Counted from the stretch's first letter, positions 53,320 through 63,056 are shown. The stretch is 64,000 nucleotides of DNA from Myxococcales bacterium (GCA_019634415.1 JAHQVJ010000249.1:26293-90292); one strand, 5' to 3'. A program made the numbers and translations. Notes: generated by a model not told the origin, from the letters alone.

Positions 53320-55119
53320 CTACTTGCCGTCGATCGTCGTCGGCAGCGGAGTGGGCTCGGAGAACGGACGCTTGGCGGCACCTGGCTGGTCCATCAGCCG
53401 GGCCGCCTGCCCCACCCAGTTGTCGCGCTCGATGCGACCCCGGAAGTGCATGAGCTTGGGATCCACCCAGGCCACGTCGGTCGCGTCCCACTCGGCCATC
53501 TGCCAGAAGTAGAACACCCCGATCTCCTGAAGCAGCTCGCACAGCATGGGCCCCACGCCGTTGATGCTCTCGAGATCGTCGGCGGGGCCGAAGGCGGCCT
53601 CCTGCAGCAGGTTCGACTCGTCGCCGGGCTTGCGCGCGATGTTGATGGGATCGGCGTCGCGCGGTGGGCGCGTGACCCGCCCGGCGATGGGCTGCGGCGT
53701 GCGGGTCTCCATGCGCACCGTCTGGGTGGCCCCGGGTCGGACCAGCACCTCGGACTCGGTGCGCGTGACCGTGGTCTCCACGGGCCGAGAGCGCAGCTGG
53801 TGATGCACCGCGGCGAGCCCGTACTCGATGGCCGTGAGCCGGTTCTCCACGGCGCCGAGATCGAGGCGGCTGTCGATGGCCACCATGGAGTTGAGGACGG
53901 GAGACAGATCGGGCTCGGGCATGCTCAGGAAGGCTTCCTGCAGGCCCGCGAGACGCTTCTCGATGGGCGCGAGGGCGGGCAAGCCCTGCACCTCGGCGTG
54001 CACCGTGCCCACAGAGCCCTCCAGCGCCGTCAGACGCGCGTGCAGGGGCGACAGGTCCACTTGGGGCTTGTCCAGGGCCGCGATGGCGCCCTCCAGCCCG
54101 ACGAGGCGCGAATGAAGCGCGTCCATGTCTTGGTTGGGGCCGGTGAGGTGCGCCTCCATGGAGTCGAGACGCTCGCGCAGCGGGTCCAGATCCGGCGGAT
54201 CGGGAACCGTGAATCCAGCCACGGCCTCCTCCACTCCAGACAGTCGATCCTGAACCGGCTGCAGGTCTGGGGTGGGAATCGACGCGATGGTGGCGGTGAC
54301 GGCGGACAGATCGGTCTGACGCGCGGCCATCAGCCGCTCCTCCAGGGCGCTCAAGCGCTCCTGGATGGGCTCGAGGTCGGGCATCTGCAGCGCCTGCAGC
54401 CGCTCCTCGAGGGGCGACAGATCGGGCATGCGCATCGCCGCCACCGTGGACGACAGCGCCGCCACGCCCGAGGTGACGGTGTCGATGTCGGAGCGCCGCG
54501 CGCCGTCGAGGCGGTCGCCCAGCTCGCCGAGCTTCGACTCGAGCGCGGTCAGGTGACCGTGCACCGGCTCCATGTCCGTCTCGGGTAGCGACAGTCCGGC
54601 GATGGCCTGCTCCACCCGCGCGAGCACGCTGTGCACGGGGCCGAGGTCCACCTCGGGCAGCGACAGGTTCGCGAGCGCCGCCTCCAGCTTCGCGAGGCGC
54701 GTCTCCAACGGCGACAGATCCGGTCCGCTCATGGACGTGATGCTGTCGGTCAGCGTGGCCATCTGCAGCGTCATCTCGTCCACGTCGGGCACGTGCAGAC
54801 CGTCCACCTTGCCCACGAGCGCTTTGACCTGCTGCTCCACCGGTTGCAGGTTTGCGTTGCGCAGCCCCGACACGGCAGCAGACACCGCAGAAATCTCCGA
54901 CGACATCGTCGTGAGACGGTCGGTCATGGCCGCCTCCCACGAGTCGAGATCGTCACGGGTGAGCCCTGCTCCGCCGCCGTGGCCCGCGATGTCGAGCAGG
55001 CTGGAGTAGCTCTCCGTCACGTCTTCGTAGCGATTGCGCATGAACATGTACATCGCCCCCGCCCCGATCAGCACAGCGGCCAAGAGCAGGAGCAGGATCT
55101 CGAGGAGAAGGAACCACAT
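53320..55119 (-). CDS. membrane-anchored coiled-coil protein with C-terminal helix-hairpin-helix domain
   Basis: The 599-residue protein starts with a membrane helix (MWFLLLEILLLLLAAVLIG), then about 400 residues of repeats of the kind PDLSPLEERLQALE spaced 20-35 residues apart, which read as a segmented coiled coil. A Thr/Arg/Pro linker follows. The C-terminal domain (about 525-585) is a helix-hairpin-helix with DDLESINGVGPMLCELLQEI and WVDPKLMHFRGRIERDNW, seen in other bacterial proteins of unknown role. It could tie nucleic acids or partners to the envelope. It follows the OmpA-domain gene on the same strand, 37 bp away. Confidence 0.8.
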   Translation of the reverse strand: MWFLLLEILLLLLAAVLIGAGAMYMFMRNRYEDVTESYSSLLDIAGHGGGAGLTRDDLDSWEAAMTDRLTTMSSEISAVSAAVSGLRNANLQPVEQQVKALVGKVDGLHVPDVDEMTLQMATLTDSITSMSGPDLSPLETRLAKLEAALANLSLPEVDLGPVHSVLARVEQAIAGLSLPETDMEPVHGHLTALESKLGELGDRLDGARRSDIDTVTSGVAALSSTVAAMRMPDLSPLEERLQALQMPDLEPIQERLSALEERLMAARQTDLSAVTATIASIPTPDLQPVQDRLSGVEEAVAGFTVPDPPDLDPLRERLDSMEAHLTGPNQDMDALHSRLVGLEGAIAALDKPQVDLSPLHARLTALEGSVGTVHAEVQGLPALAPIEKRLAGLQEAFLSMPEPDLSPVLNSMVAIDSRLDLGAVENRLTAIEYGLAAVHHQLRSRPVETTVTRTESEVLVRPGATQTVRMETRTPQPIAGRVTRPPRDADPINIARKPGDESNLLQEAAFGPADDLESINGVGPMLCELLQEIGVFYFWQMAEWDATDVAWVDPKLMHFRGRIERDNWVGQAARLMDQPGAAKRPFSEPTPLPTTIDGK

Positions 55120-55146
55120 GATGTTCTCGCGAAGCTTGAAGAGGTG

Positions 55147-55159
55147 TGAAAAATTTTCA
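55147..55159. promoter_or_regulatory. AT-rich palindrome TGAAAAATTTTCA
   Basis: A 13-bp palindrome in the short gap between the OmpA gene stop and the coiled-coil gene, in otherwise GC-rich DNA. It might be a promoter element or a protein site for the coiled-coil gene. No clear -35/-10 pair is seen. Confidence 0.3.
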
Positions 55160-56302
55160 GTCCGAGGCGCGGACCACCCGGATCTCGATGCGCCGATTGT
55201 GCGCTCGTCCCGCCGCAGTTCGATTGTCTGCGATGGGCTTCCTAGAGCCATATCCCTGAGCGACGAGACGGCTGCCAGAAAGTCCGCGTTGCACCAATGC
55301 GGCACGGACGGACTCGGCTCGTTTCCGGCTTAGTTCCTCGTTGAACGAGGCTTCACCCGTATTGTCGGTATGACCCTCGATACGCAACGTACCAGGGCAC
55401 GCATCCGCCGCTTCCGCGACGGAATCGAGCAACGGGTTGCTGCTGGCACCGATGGTGGCACTCGAGGTGGCGAACTCGATGGTGGCCTTGCCGAGGATCT
55501 CCGACAGGGACCCCTCGCAGGAGGCCACGGCCTCGTGGGAGAGGACCTCGATGGTGCCCAAGCGGCCGGTGGGCAGGGGGGCCGAAGCCTCGGTCTGCAC
55601 CTTGTTCGCCGCCGCCTGGGGCAGCTCGCATCGCAGCGAGAAGCGCTCGCAGGCGAACTCGGCGTAGCCACGGTCGCACTGCCCCACCGTTCGCACCCCT
55701 CGCAGGGCGACGTCGGCGAATCCGTCTGGGGCATCCACGTCGGTGACCACCAGCGCATCCTCGATGGCCACCACCCGCGGCGGATCGAGCGCCAGCTGCG
55801 CTGCATCCACCAGGGCCGTTCGGGTGATCTCGTCGGGCACCTCACCGACGAGCTGGAGCACGCCGTTGGACAGGCGGAAGGTCCACTCGGGAGAGGGATT
55901 GTCGACGACTGCCGCTGGCGCGTCCCACTGGAACTGCCCCGTCACGCTCGTGGCCGGCACGGCGTCGCGGCCGAAGAACACGGTGTTCGCCGTGGCGTTG
56001 CGCACGGCATCGAGGGCGAGCGTGGCGGCTTCCTGGGACGGCGGACGTCCCGTCACCACCACCCACTGCCCATTCACCTCGGGCACCGCCCAGCCTTGTC
56101 CGGCATCGGCCAACGCCTGCTGTGCGGAGCGCAGCGTGGTCTGCTGCACGCAGCCACGCGCGAACGGCACCATCGCGAAGAACACGAGCAGGATCAGAGC
56201 CAGTAGAGGCAGCAAGCCCCACGGCATGAAGGTAGCGCGCGGATCCGCCACCCGACGCACGCGACGAACTTGCCGTTTCGTCGCCACCCCCCCACTCGCC
56301 AT
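55157..56302 (-). CDS. OmpA family protein with N-terminal membrane helix
   Basis: The 381-residue protein has an N-terminal basic stretch, one membrane helix (WGLLPLLALILLVFFAMV, about 28-48) and a middle region of two BON-like alpha/beta units. The C-terminal OmpA peptidoglycan-binding domain (about 280-381) has RIEGHTDNTGEASFNEELSRKRAESV and GYGSRKPIADN. It resembles ArfA-type OmpA proteins. It would link inner membrane and cell wall. The start at 56302 follows GGAGGG. It precedes the coiled-coil HhH gene. Confidence 0.87.
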   Translation of the reverse strand: MASGGVATKRQVRRVRRVADPRATFMPWGLLPLLALILLVFFAMVPFARGCVQQTTLRSAQQALADAGQGWAVPEVNGQWVVVTGRPPSQEAATLALDAVRNATANTVFFGRDAVPATSVTGQFQWDAPAAVVDNPSPEWTFRLSNGVLQLVGEVPDEITRTALVDAAQLALDPPRVVAIEDALVVTDVDAPDGFADVALRGVRTVGQCDRGYAEFACERFSLRCELPQAAANKVQTEASAPLPTGRLGTIEVLSHEAVASCEGSLSEILGKATIEFATSSATIGASSNPLLDSVAEAADACPGTLRIEGHTDNTGEASFNEELSRKRAESVRAALVQRGLSGSRLVAQGYGSRKPIADNRTAAGRAHNRRIEIRVVRASD

Positions 56303-56451
56303 TGCGTTGCCCTCCGTGTGCGGCAGCCTAGTAAGCGAACCGCAGGGAAGACACAATGACACAGGTACAGCCGAGATACACTCTAGATCCCGACATCATG
56401 TGAGCGCCGCAGACAACGGTACGTCCTACCCACACAACCGTGCACCACAAA

Positions 56452-57081
56452 TCATCGTGGGTCGAAGTGGGTATAGCCAGGCTGCTGCGGGATCCTGTGC
56501 AGCCAGTCCACCACCGAGGGCACGGCTTGCATGTCGAAGCCCACGTCGCCGGCGCTCCGCGTGTACGCAAACAACGCGATGTCGGCAATCCCGTAGCGCT
56601 CCCCCGTGAACCACGGATGGTGCTCGAGGTGCTCCTCCATCACCCCGAGGGCCGCCTGCCCTCCCTTCTTCAAGCGCGCGATCTGTCGGGATGACTTGCG
56701 ATGCAACCCACCCCAGTAGGTCCAGAACTTCAGCACGGCGACGTGGGGCTCGTGGCTGTACTGCTCGAAGAACATCCACTGCAGCGCCTTGCCCTGCCCC
56801 ACCGCATCGTCGGGCGCGTAGGGCGTGCCGTGGGCCAGGAACCACAGGATGGCGCCGCTCTCGGCCAGGTACGTGCCGTCGTCGAGCTCGAGGAGCGGGA
56901 TGCGGCCGTTCGGGTTCTTGGCGAGGAACGCGGGCTGCCGTGTCTCGGGGGGATCGGCCAGGATGTCGAGCTGCACCCGCTGAACCTCGACTCCGAGGTG
57001 CCCCAGCAGCAACCGCACCTTGTGGGCATTGCCCGAGGGGATGGACGATTCGTACAAGCGAACGGGACGCACCGTGGCCAT
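56452..57081 (-). CDS. glutathione S-transferase family protein
   Basis: The 209-residue protein has a thioredoxin-like N-terminal domain (VRLYESSIPSGNAHKVRLLL with Ser near the catalytic place, then NPNGRIPLLELDDG and the SNAIL-like ESGAILWFLA glutathione-binding segment). A helical C-terminal domain with YGIADIALFAYT follows. It is cytoplasmic. The substrate is unknown. It is divergent from the RND pump gene with 112 bp between. Confidence 0.92.
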   Translation of the reverse strand: MATVRPVRLYESSIPSGNAHKVRLLLGHLGVEVQRVQLDILADPPETRQPAFLAKNPNGRIPLLELDDGTYLAESGAILWFLAHGTPYAPDDAVGQGKALQWMFFEQYSHEPHVAVLKFWTYWGGLHRKSSRQIARLKKGGQAALGVMEEHLEHHPWFTGERYGIADIALFAYTRSAGDVGFDMQAVPSVVDWLHRIPQQPGYTHFDPR

Positions 57082-57193
57082 GGGACCCCTCGACGAGGCC
57101 CCCTCCTACCCCCGACCGAGGTGCGTGACAATTGAGGACAGAGCAGCCACACGGCAGCCGAAATAGGTCGGCTCACCCATCGTAGGCGTGCCC

Positions 57194-60100
57194 ATGAACC
57201 TCCGCCAGCGTCTCCCCGAGCTCGCCTGGGACCGCCCCGTCTCGGTGCTCATGGTGTTCGTCGCCTGCCTGGTGATCGGGTCGGTGGCCTACGTGCGCAT
57301 GCCCGTTCAGATGATGCCCTCTGGCTTCGAGCCGGGCTGGCTCTGGGTGTGGCTGCCCTACCCCGAGGCCAGCCCCGTGGAGGTGGACGAGCGCATCGTG
57401 CGGCCCATCGAGGCACAGTTCGGCACCGTCTCGGGGATCCGCAACCTGCACAGCCGAGCCTCGTCGGGATCGGCTGGCTTCAGCGTGGAGTTCCACCAGA
57501 CCGCCGATCTGGACGAGGCGTACAACTCGGTGGTGGACCGCCTCGAGCGCTCCATGCCGGATCTGCCGGAGGACGTCGAGCGCTACGGCGTGTATCGCTA
57601 CAACCCCAACGACGAGCCCGTGGTGTGGGCGGGTGTGTCGCTGCCCGAGTCGCTGGAGGACCCGTACTACCTGATGACGCGGGTGGTGCAGCCAGTGCTG
57701 GAGCGCATCCCGGGCGTGGCCGCCATCGACGTGTGGGGGGTGCCGCGGCGCGGGGTGTGGATCGACTACGACAAGGAGCGGATCTACGCCCACGGCGTGG
57801 ATCTGGGGTCGCTGCAGCGGCGGCTCAACGCCGACAACTTCCAGCTGTCTTCGGGCAAGCTGCTGGATCGCGGACTCGTGCGCCACGCGCGCTCTCTGTC
57901 GGTCATCGACACGGTGGAGGATCTGAAGCGCTACCCCGTCACGGGCGACATCGTGCTCGAAGACATCGCCGACGTGCAGATGCGCTCGGCGCTGTCGGCG
58001 AACATCCAGCGCGTGAACGGCCAGAACGCAGCTGCCTTCGCCATCCGCAAGGAGTCCAGCGCCAACACGGTGGAGGTCTCCAATGCCGTGCGCGCCGCCC
58101 TGGCCGAGCTGGAGCAGGACGCCCGCACCGAGGGCGCCAGCTTCTTCGTGTTCTTCAGTCAGGGAGACCTGATCGAGGACAGCGTGAACACGCTGGCGAA
58201 CACCGCGCTATTCGGCGGACTGTTCGCCATCGCCGTGCTGTGGCTGTTCCTGCGAGAGTGGCGCATGACACTGCTCATCGCCACCTCCATCCCGTTCTCG
58301 TTGCTGATCACGGTGGGGGTGCTCTACTTCACGGGCCGCACCCTGAACCTGCTGTCGATGATGGGGCTGATGCTCGCGGTGGGCATGGTGGTGGACAACG
58401 CCATCGTGGTGGTGGAGACCATCTACCGGAGGCGAGCCGACGGTGCTGCGCCCCGCTCGGCAGCGGTGCGGGGAACGGCCGAGGTGAACCTCGCGATCCT
58501 GCTGTCGACGCTGACCACCATGGTGGTGTTCCTGCCCGTGATCCTGATGTCGGAGAACGTGAACTTCTCCTTCTTCATGGGCGTGCTGGGCATGCCGGTG
58601 GTCTACGCCCTGGGGGCGAGCCTGCTGGTGGCCCTGCTCTTCGCCCCGCTGGCCACGCGCTACATCGGCAAGGCCCAGGTCAAGCCCGATCCGGCCTGGC
58701 TGCTCTGGCTGTCGCAGCGGTACCGGCGAGTGCTCGAGGTCTCCATCCGGCGGCGCGTGGACTCGGTGATGGCGCTGGCCGCCATGGGCCTGCTCACGGT
58801 GACCATCGCCATGCCCGGCGTGCAGTGCACCGACAGCGGCGAGGGCAACATCAACGACTTCACGGTGCGCTTCACCGTGCCGCCGCAGGCCTCCATCGTG
58901 GAGCGCGACGAGATCGTGCGGGCCTTCGAGGACACGCTGCAGGAGCATCGCGAGGAGTGGGGCATTCGCGTGTATCGCTCGCGCCTGCGGGGGGACTCCC
59001 GCGGCGGGCGGCTCTGGGTCTACCTCGACGAGGACGCTCCGCTGGCGCGCGGGGAGGTCATGAAGGCCGCCGAGGAGGCGTTTCCCAAGGACCTGCCGGG
59101 TGTGGAGGCCACCGTCGGCTGGGACGGGGGCTTCGAGCAAGCCAACGACCAGCAGGTCAACCTGTCCGTCAACGGAGAGGACACCGAGCTGCTCAACGAG
59201 CTCGCGTCCGAGGTGGCGCGACGCGTGCGCACGGTGGAGGGCGTGCTCGGCGTGTCGCTCGACGTCGACAGCGAGGGAGCCGACGAGATCCGGCTGGTGG
59301 TGGATCGCGATGCCGTCGCTCGCTACGGCGTCAGCGCCACCCAGGTGGGCATGCTGGTGAGCTACGCCATGCGCGGCAGCTCCCTGCCCGACATCCTCGA
59401 CGGAGAGAAGGAGATCCCCGTCACCAGCCGCTTCTCGCTGGAGGATCGGTCCGATCTCGGCGCCTTGCTGGCCTTCGACGTGTGGTCCCCCACCCTGCAG
59501 CAGCTGATCCCGCTGCGCACCGTCACCGACGTGGAGATGGGCAAGGGCCCCGGGCAGATCCGGCGGCTGAACCGCCGCACCACCACGGGCGTCACCCTCG
59601 ACCTCGAGGACGAGGTCACCCCCGAGGATCTGTGGCCGCGCCTCGATGCCGCGCTGGCCGACATGGCCTTTCCGCGCGGCTACGGCTGGGCGAAGGGCGA
59701 CCGCTTCGATCGCCGCGGCGAGGAAGACGCCGCCATGCAGATGGCCTTGCTGTTGAGCGTCACCTTCGTGTTCCTGCTCATCGGCATCCTGTTCGAGAGC
59801 TGGGTGCTGCCGCTGGCCATCGTCACCACCATCCCCATGGCCATGATGGGCGCCACATGGGGGCTGTACCTGTCGGGCACACCGATGGACAGCATGGCCG
59901 GGGTGGGCATGGTGATCCTCGTGGGGGTGGTGGTCAACAACGGCATCGTGTTGGTGGACCTGATCACGCAGCTGCGCAAGCAAGGGCACACCCGCAGCGA
60001 CGCGATCCTCGAGGCGGGCCAGCGGCGGCTGCGGCCGATCCTGATGACCGCGCTCACCACCATCTTTGGCCTGGCCCCCATGGCGATGGGCGACTCGTCC

Positions 60101-60262
60101 TTCGTGGGCATCCCCTACGCGCCACTCGGACGCACGGTGATCTCGGGCCTGGTGGCCAGCACGGTGCTCACACTGCTATTCGTGCCCTTCCTGTACACGG
60201 TCCTCGACGACCTGCGGGCGGGGGCGAGCTCCTGGACGAGCTGGGTACGGAGGACGGGTTGA
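57194..60262 (+). CDS. RND family efflux transporter permease (AcrB/CusA superfamily)
   Basis: The protein is about 1022 residues with the RND topology: one N-terminal helix, a large periplasmic loop, six helices (including GMVVDNAIVVVETIYRR with the proton-relay Asp), a second periplasmic loop and a final helix bundle (GVVVNNGIVLVDLITQ). It exports compounds with protons. The ATG at 57194 (GTAGG upstream) is preferred to GTG 57188. It is followed with overlap by a TolC-like gene. No periplasmic adaptor gene is adjacent, although such pumps normally need one. Confidence 0.92.
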   Translation: MNLRQRLPELAWDRPVSVLMVFVACLVIGSVAYVRMPVQMMPSGFEPGWLWVWLPYPEASPVEVDERIVRPIEAQFGTVSGIRNLHSRASSGSAGFSVEFHQTADLDEAYNSVVDRLERSMPDLPEDVERYGVYRYNPNDEPVVWAGVSLPESLEDPYYLMTRVVQPVLERIPGVAAIDVWGVPRRGVWIDYDKERIYAHGVDLGSLQRRLNADNFQLSSGKLLDRGLVRHARSLSVIDTVEDLKRYPVTGDIVLEDIADVQMRSALSANIQRVNGQNAAAFAIRKESSANTVEVSNAVRAALAELEQDARTEGASFFVFFSQGDLIEDSVNTLANTALFGGLFAIAVLWLFLREWRMTLLIATSIPFSLLITVGVLYFTGRTLNLLSMMGLMLAVGMVVDNAIVVVETIYRRRADGAAPRSAAVRGTAEVNLAILLSTLTTMVVFLPVILMSENVNFSFFMGVLGMPVVYALGASLLVALLFAPLATRYIGKAQVKPDPAWLLWLSQRYRRVLEVSIRRRVDSVMALAAMGLLTVTIAMPGVQCTDSGEGNINDFTVRFTVPPQASIVERDEIVRAFEDTLQEHREEWGIRVYRSRLRGDSRGGRLWVYLDEDAPLARGEVMKAAEEAFPKDLPGVEATVGWDGGFEQANDQQVNLSVNGEDTELLNELASEVARRVRTVEGVLGVSLDVDSEGADEIRLVVDRDAVARYGVSATQVGMLVSYAMRGSSLPDILDGEKEIPVTSRFSLEDRSDLGALLAFDVWSPTLQQLIPLRTVTDVEMGKGPGQIRRLNRRTTTGVTLDLEDEVTPEDLWPRLDAALADMAFPRGYGWAKGDRFDRRGEEDAAMQMALLLSVTFVFLLIGILFESWVLPLAIVTTIPMAMMGATWGLYLSGTPMDSMAGVGMVILVGVVVNNGIVLVDLITQLRKQGHTRSDAILEAGQRRLRPILMTALTTIFGLAPMAMGDSSFVGIPYAPLGRTVISGLVASTVLTLLFVPFLYTVLDDLRAGASSWTSWVRRTG

Positions 60263-61791
60263 TCGTGTGGATGTGGGCCCTTGCGGCCCAGGCCGAGGAA
60301 CGGCCGATCACCTACAGCGAGGCGCTGCAGGCATCGGTGGGGCGCAACATCGCCGTGGCGCGGGCAGAGGCCTCCAAGGGCCAAGCCGAGGGCACACTGC
60401 GTGCGGCTCAAGGCAGCTACGACCCGCTCTATGCGCTTGAGGCCTCAGTGAACCAGCGTCGCAGCGTGGGCTTCTTTCAGGGCCTGCCCTTCGAGTCCGA
60501 CTCCGAAGGGTGGATGCTGTCGAACAACCTGTCGCAGACGCTCGGCAGCGGCACCAGCTACTCGCTCAACCTGAACGTGGACCGCAACGTCAGCGAGTTC
60601 GCGAGCGCCTTCGGCTTCAACCGTGAGGACGCCTTCACCGGCAACCTCAACGTGACCGTCAGCCAGGAGCTGCTGCGCGGGATCCGCTTCAGGTACAACG
60701 TACAGAACGTCACCAACGCCCGCACCGGTCTCGACCTGGCGCAGCTCGACGTGGAGAAGCAGCGTCAGGAGGCGCTGTACATGGCGGCGGAGGCCTACTG
60801 GCAGTGGGTCTACCAACACGAGCTGCAGCAGATCGCGCTCGACAGCGTGCAGGTGGCTGAGGAAGCACTGCGCGTCGGTCGCCTGCAGGTGGAGTCTGGG
60901 CAGCTAGCCCCCGTGGAGGCCACCCGCCTCGAGGCGGCGATGGTGCAGTCTCAGCAGAACGCCCTGGACGCCGGAAACACCGCCGAGCAAGCCGCCAACG
61001 CGCTTCTGCTCGCCATGGGTGAGGATCCGGGCCAGGCCGTGCTCCCTGCCACTCCACCGGGGGACGTGCCCGACGTGCTCGATCTGAACGCCGTCCAGGC
61101 GGTGGACGTGGCGAAGGCTCAGAACCTCGATGTGCAGGTCTCTCGCCGGTCGCTAGAGCAAGCGCGCATCGATCTGGCCAACGCTCGCCACGGCCTACTC
61201 CCCCGCCTGACCGCCACGGTGAGCGCTGGCGTGGCGAGCCAGCGCTGCCCCGAGGACGCGTCGTTCCGACCCGTGTTCGACGAGAACGGCGACCCTGCCC
61301 TCGACGACGACGGCAACCCAATCCGCGTGCAGATCTGCGAGGTGGGCAACGCGTTGGGCGCCATCGGGGCGCTGGGAGCGAGCGACAACCAGCCCTTCGT
61401 GGACGTGCGAGGACGGCTGGAGGTGCCGATCGGAAACCGTGCAGCCCGTGGGCAACGGGATCAGCAGGAGGCCATGGTGTGGCTGCGGGAGCGCGAGCTC
61501 GAGGCGCAGCTGCGTCAGATCGGCGCGCAGGTCGAGGAGCAGGTGCGCGGACTTCAGTCAGCTCGGCAACGTATGGAGCTGGCCGACGCCAACTTCCGCC
61601 TGGCCGAGCAGACCCTGGGTGCCGAGGAAGCACTGGCCTCCGCGGGCCGGACGCTACAGAAAGATGTGCTCGAAGCGCGCACCGAGGTGGATCGCACCCG
61701 CGCCGAGGCCGCAAAAGCACGCACGGATTACCGGCTCGCTCAGGCGCTTCTGCTGAAACTTCAAGGACAGCTCACAGAAGCCACGCCCTGA
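60259..61791 (+). CDS. TolC family outer membrane efflux protein
   Basis: The protein is about 510 residues, starting as an exported protein (VWMWALAAQA then EERP). It has two repeats of long amphipathic helices around YSEALQASVGRNIAVARAEAS and AEAYWQWVYQHELQQIAL, and beta-barrel strands (YDPLYALEASVNQR, FVDVRGRLEVPIGNRAARGQ). This is the outer membrane channel for the RND pump upstream. The start is TTG at 60259, overlapping the RND stop, with GGAGG five bases ahead; GTG 60265 and ATG 60271 are alternatives. Confidence 0.87.
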   Translation: MIVWMWALAAQAEERPITYSEALQASVGRNIAVARAEASKGQAEGTLRAAQGSYDPLYALEASVNQRRSVGFFQGLPFESDSEGWMLSNNLSQTLGSGTSYSLNLNVDRNVSEFASAFGFNREDAFTGNLNVTVSQELLRGIRFRYNVQNVTNARTGLDLAQLDVEKQRQEALYMAAEAYWQWVYQHELQQIALDSVQVAEEALRVGRLQVESGQLAPVEATRLEAAMVQSQQNALDAGNTAEQAANALLLAMGEDPGQAVLPATPPGDVPDVLDLNAVQAVDVAKAQNLDVQVSRRSLEQARIDLANARHGLLPRLTATVSAGVASQRCPEDASFRPVFDENGDPALDDDGNPIRVQICEVGNALGAIGALGASDNQPFVDVRGRLEVPIGNRAARGQRDQQEAMVWLRERELEAQLRQIGAQVEEQVRGLQSARQRMELADANFRLAEQTLGAEEALASAGRTLQKDVLEARTEVDRTRAEAAKARTDYRLAQALLLKLQGQLTEATP

Positions 61792-61808
61792 TCTGTATCT
61801 TGCGGGTC

Positions 61809-62441
61809 ATGTACGACCCAAACGCCAACCCGTTCGCCACCCGTTCCACCTCCGACGGCCCCGTCGAAGCGCGGCGGTCCGGCATCCACGCCTTCGCCCA
61901 GGCGGCGCTGATTCGCGCGGTGGATCCGAACCTCGGTGCCGACGGCGGCTGGTGGATGCTCACGGAGGCCGACGTGGTGGTCGACTCCCAGACCACCTTC
62001 CGCGCCGACGTGGCGGGGTGGCGCCGCAGCCGCCTGCCGGGCGTGCCCTTCGGCGAGATCGACGTGTTGCCGGACTGGGTGTGCGAGATCCTCACGCCGG
62101 GGCACGTGGCCCAGGACCGCGTGGTCACCATGGCGGCCTACGCCAACCACGGGATCTCGGCCGTGTGGCTGGTGGACCCGGTGGAGCGCACGCTCGAGGC
62201 CTACGAGCTGGACGGCGGTAGCTGGCGCTACCTGGGTGCCTGGACGGACGGGGGCCCGGTGGCCGTTCCGCCCTTCGTGGAGCAGGAGATCGACGTGGGT
62301 CAGCTGTTCCTGCCGCAGGAAGACAGCCCCAGTCACCAGCCGGTGGCCGCCTCGCCTCCCCCCGTCACCACGAGCGAGTACACTCCGCCGGAGCCGGTGA
62401 GCGAGTCGTCCACGGGCCGCACCGAGCTACCGCCCCTCTAG
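61809..62441 (+). CDS. Uma2 family (DUF820) restriction-endonuclease-fold protein
   Basis: The 210-residue protein has the Uma2 pattern: FRADVAGWRRSRLP, then DWVCEILTPGHVAQDRVVTMAAYANHGISAVWLVDP (the E and D/K nuclease residues are in the EILTP region and RADVAGWRR) and a C-terminal Pro-rich tail. The family has the PD-(D/E)XK nuclease fold, but its biological role is unclear. It stands 17 bp after the TolC gene and may be co-transcribed. Confidence 0.85.
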   Translation: MYDPNANPFATRSTSDGPVEARRSGIHAFAQAALIRAVDPNLGADGGWWMLTEADVVVDSQTTFRADVAGWRRSRLPGVPFGEIDVLPDWVCEILTPGHVAQDRVVTMAAYANHGISAVWLVDPVERTLEAYELDGGSWRYLGAWTDGGPVAVPPFVEQEIDVGQLFLPQEDSPSHQPVAASPPPVTTSEYTPPEPVSESSTGRTELPPL

Positions 62442-62475
62442 TCTGCGCACTCGAAGACGGTCGGCGGGAACGCCC

Positions 62476-62660
62476 TCACCTACTCAGCGTCACACGCCAC
62501 TGTCTGCGCGCGAGCCGACGCACCAGCCAGAGCCCGTAGACGGTCGGCTGTCGCTGCACCGACGCGATGAGTGCGGGACGTAGGTGTCCGCGGGCAGCTG
62601 CTCCAGGAAGTGGACGACTGGGCCAGGGCTCCCGAAGTCCTGGTCAGGATGTCGCTCCAT
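62476..62660 (-). pseudogene. frameshifted remnant of a protein C-terminus
   Basis: From ATG 62660 the frame reads DQDFGSPGPVVHFLEQLPAD and then TYVP near 62570. There the frame shifts by one base: continuing in the -1 frame gives ALIASVQRQPTVYGLWLVRR and ends at TGA 62476. The DFGSPGP...PT start-to-end pattern is that of a small bacterial protein family whose name I cannot give. Only the C-terminal part is here, so the gene is decayed. Confidence 0.5.
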
Positions 62661-63039
62661 CTGATCCGTCGAACGCATCGAGAGCCCTCTCGGACAACGG
62701 CGCGTCGAAGTCATCCGCCATTCCGCCGCACCCCTTCCACACGCCCATCACACAGCCAGGCCGCTGGTAGGGCGAAGGCGGGTCGTCGTCCGGCCACTCC
62801 TCTGGCCTCGGGGGACGCACACTGCCCGAGAACACCTCGTCGATCGCACCGAGTCGCTGGAAGTTGCGCCTCGCTTCGCTCAGGCTCACCTGGTTGGCCC
62901 CACCGCGACGGCCCGAATCGGCGGCCTGCACGATGTCGTCCTCCCAGAAGCAGACTGGGCAGATCTGAAAGGTACCGCCGGACGCCTCGGTCAGCGTGAG
63001 GAAGCCACAAGCCACACAGGCAAAGCGCGCCTACCCCAT
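62644..63039 (-). pseudogene. CPCC cysteine-rich domain gene with a nonsense codon
   Basis: The ORF from GTG 63015 encodes 123 residues with the CPCC pattern ACGFLTLTEASGGTFQICPVCFWEDD and GANQVSLSEARRNF. The first Cys of the usual ACxxCG lies just upstream (ACVACG), in frame with ATG 63039, but a TAG at 63031-63033 separates them (ATG GGG TAG). The reading MG-stop-ARFACVAC is best explained by a nonsense mutation. Translation from the GTG would miss the first Cys. Zinc binding by the CxxC pairs is inferred. Confidence 0.6.
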
Positions 63040-63056
63040 GTCCTTCGGATGCATGC

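Noticed and set aside
57349..60258. Long frame inside the RND gene continuous with TolC
   Set aside because: Arg/Gly/Ala-rich composition, and it overlaps an RND permease with clear motifs; only the part from 60259 is real.
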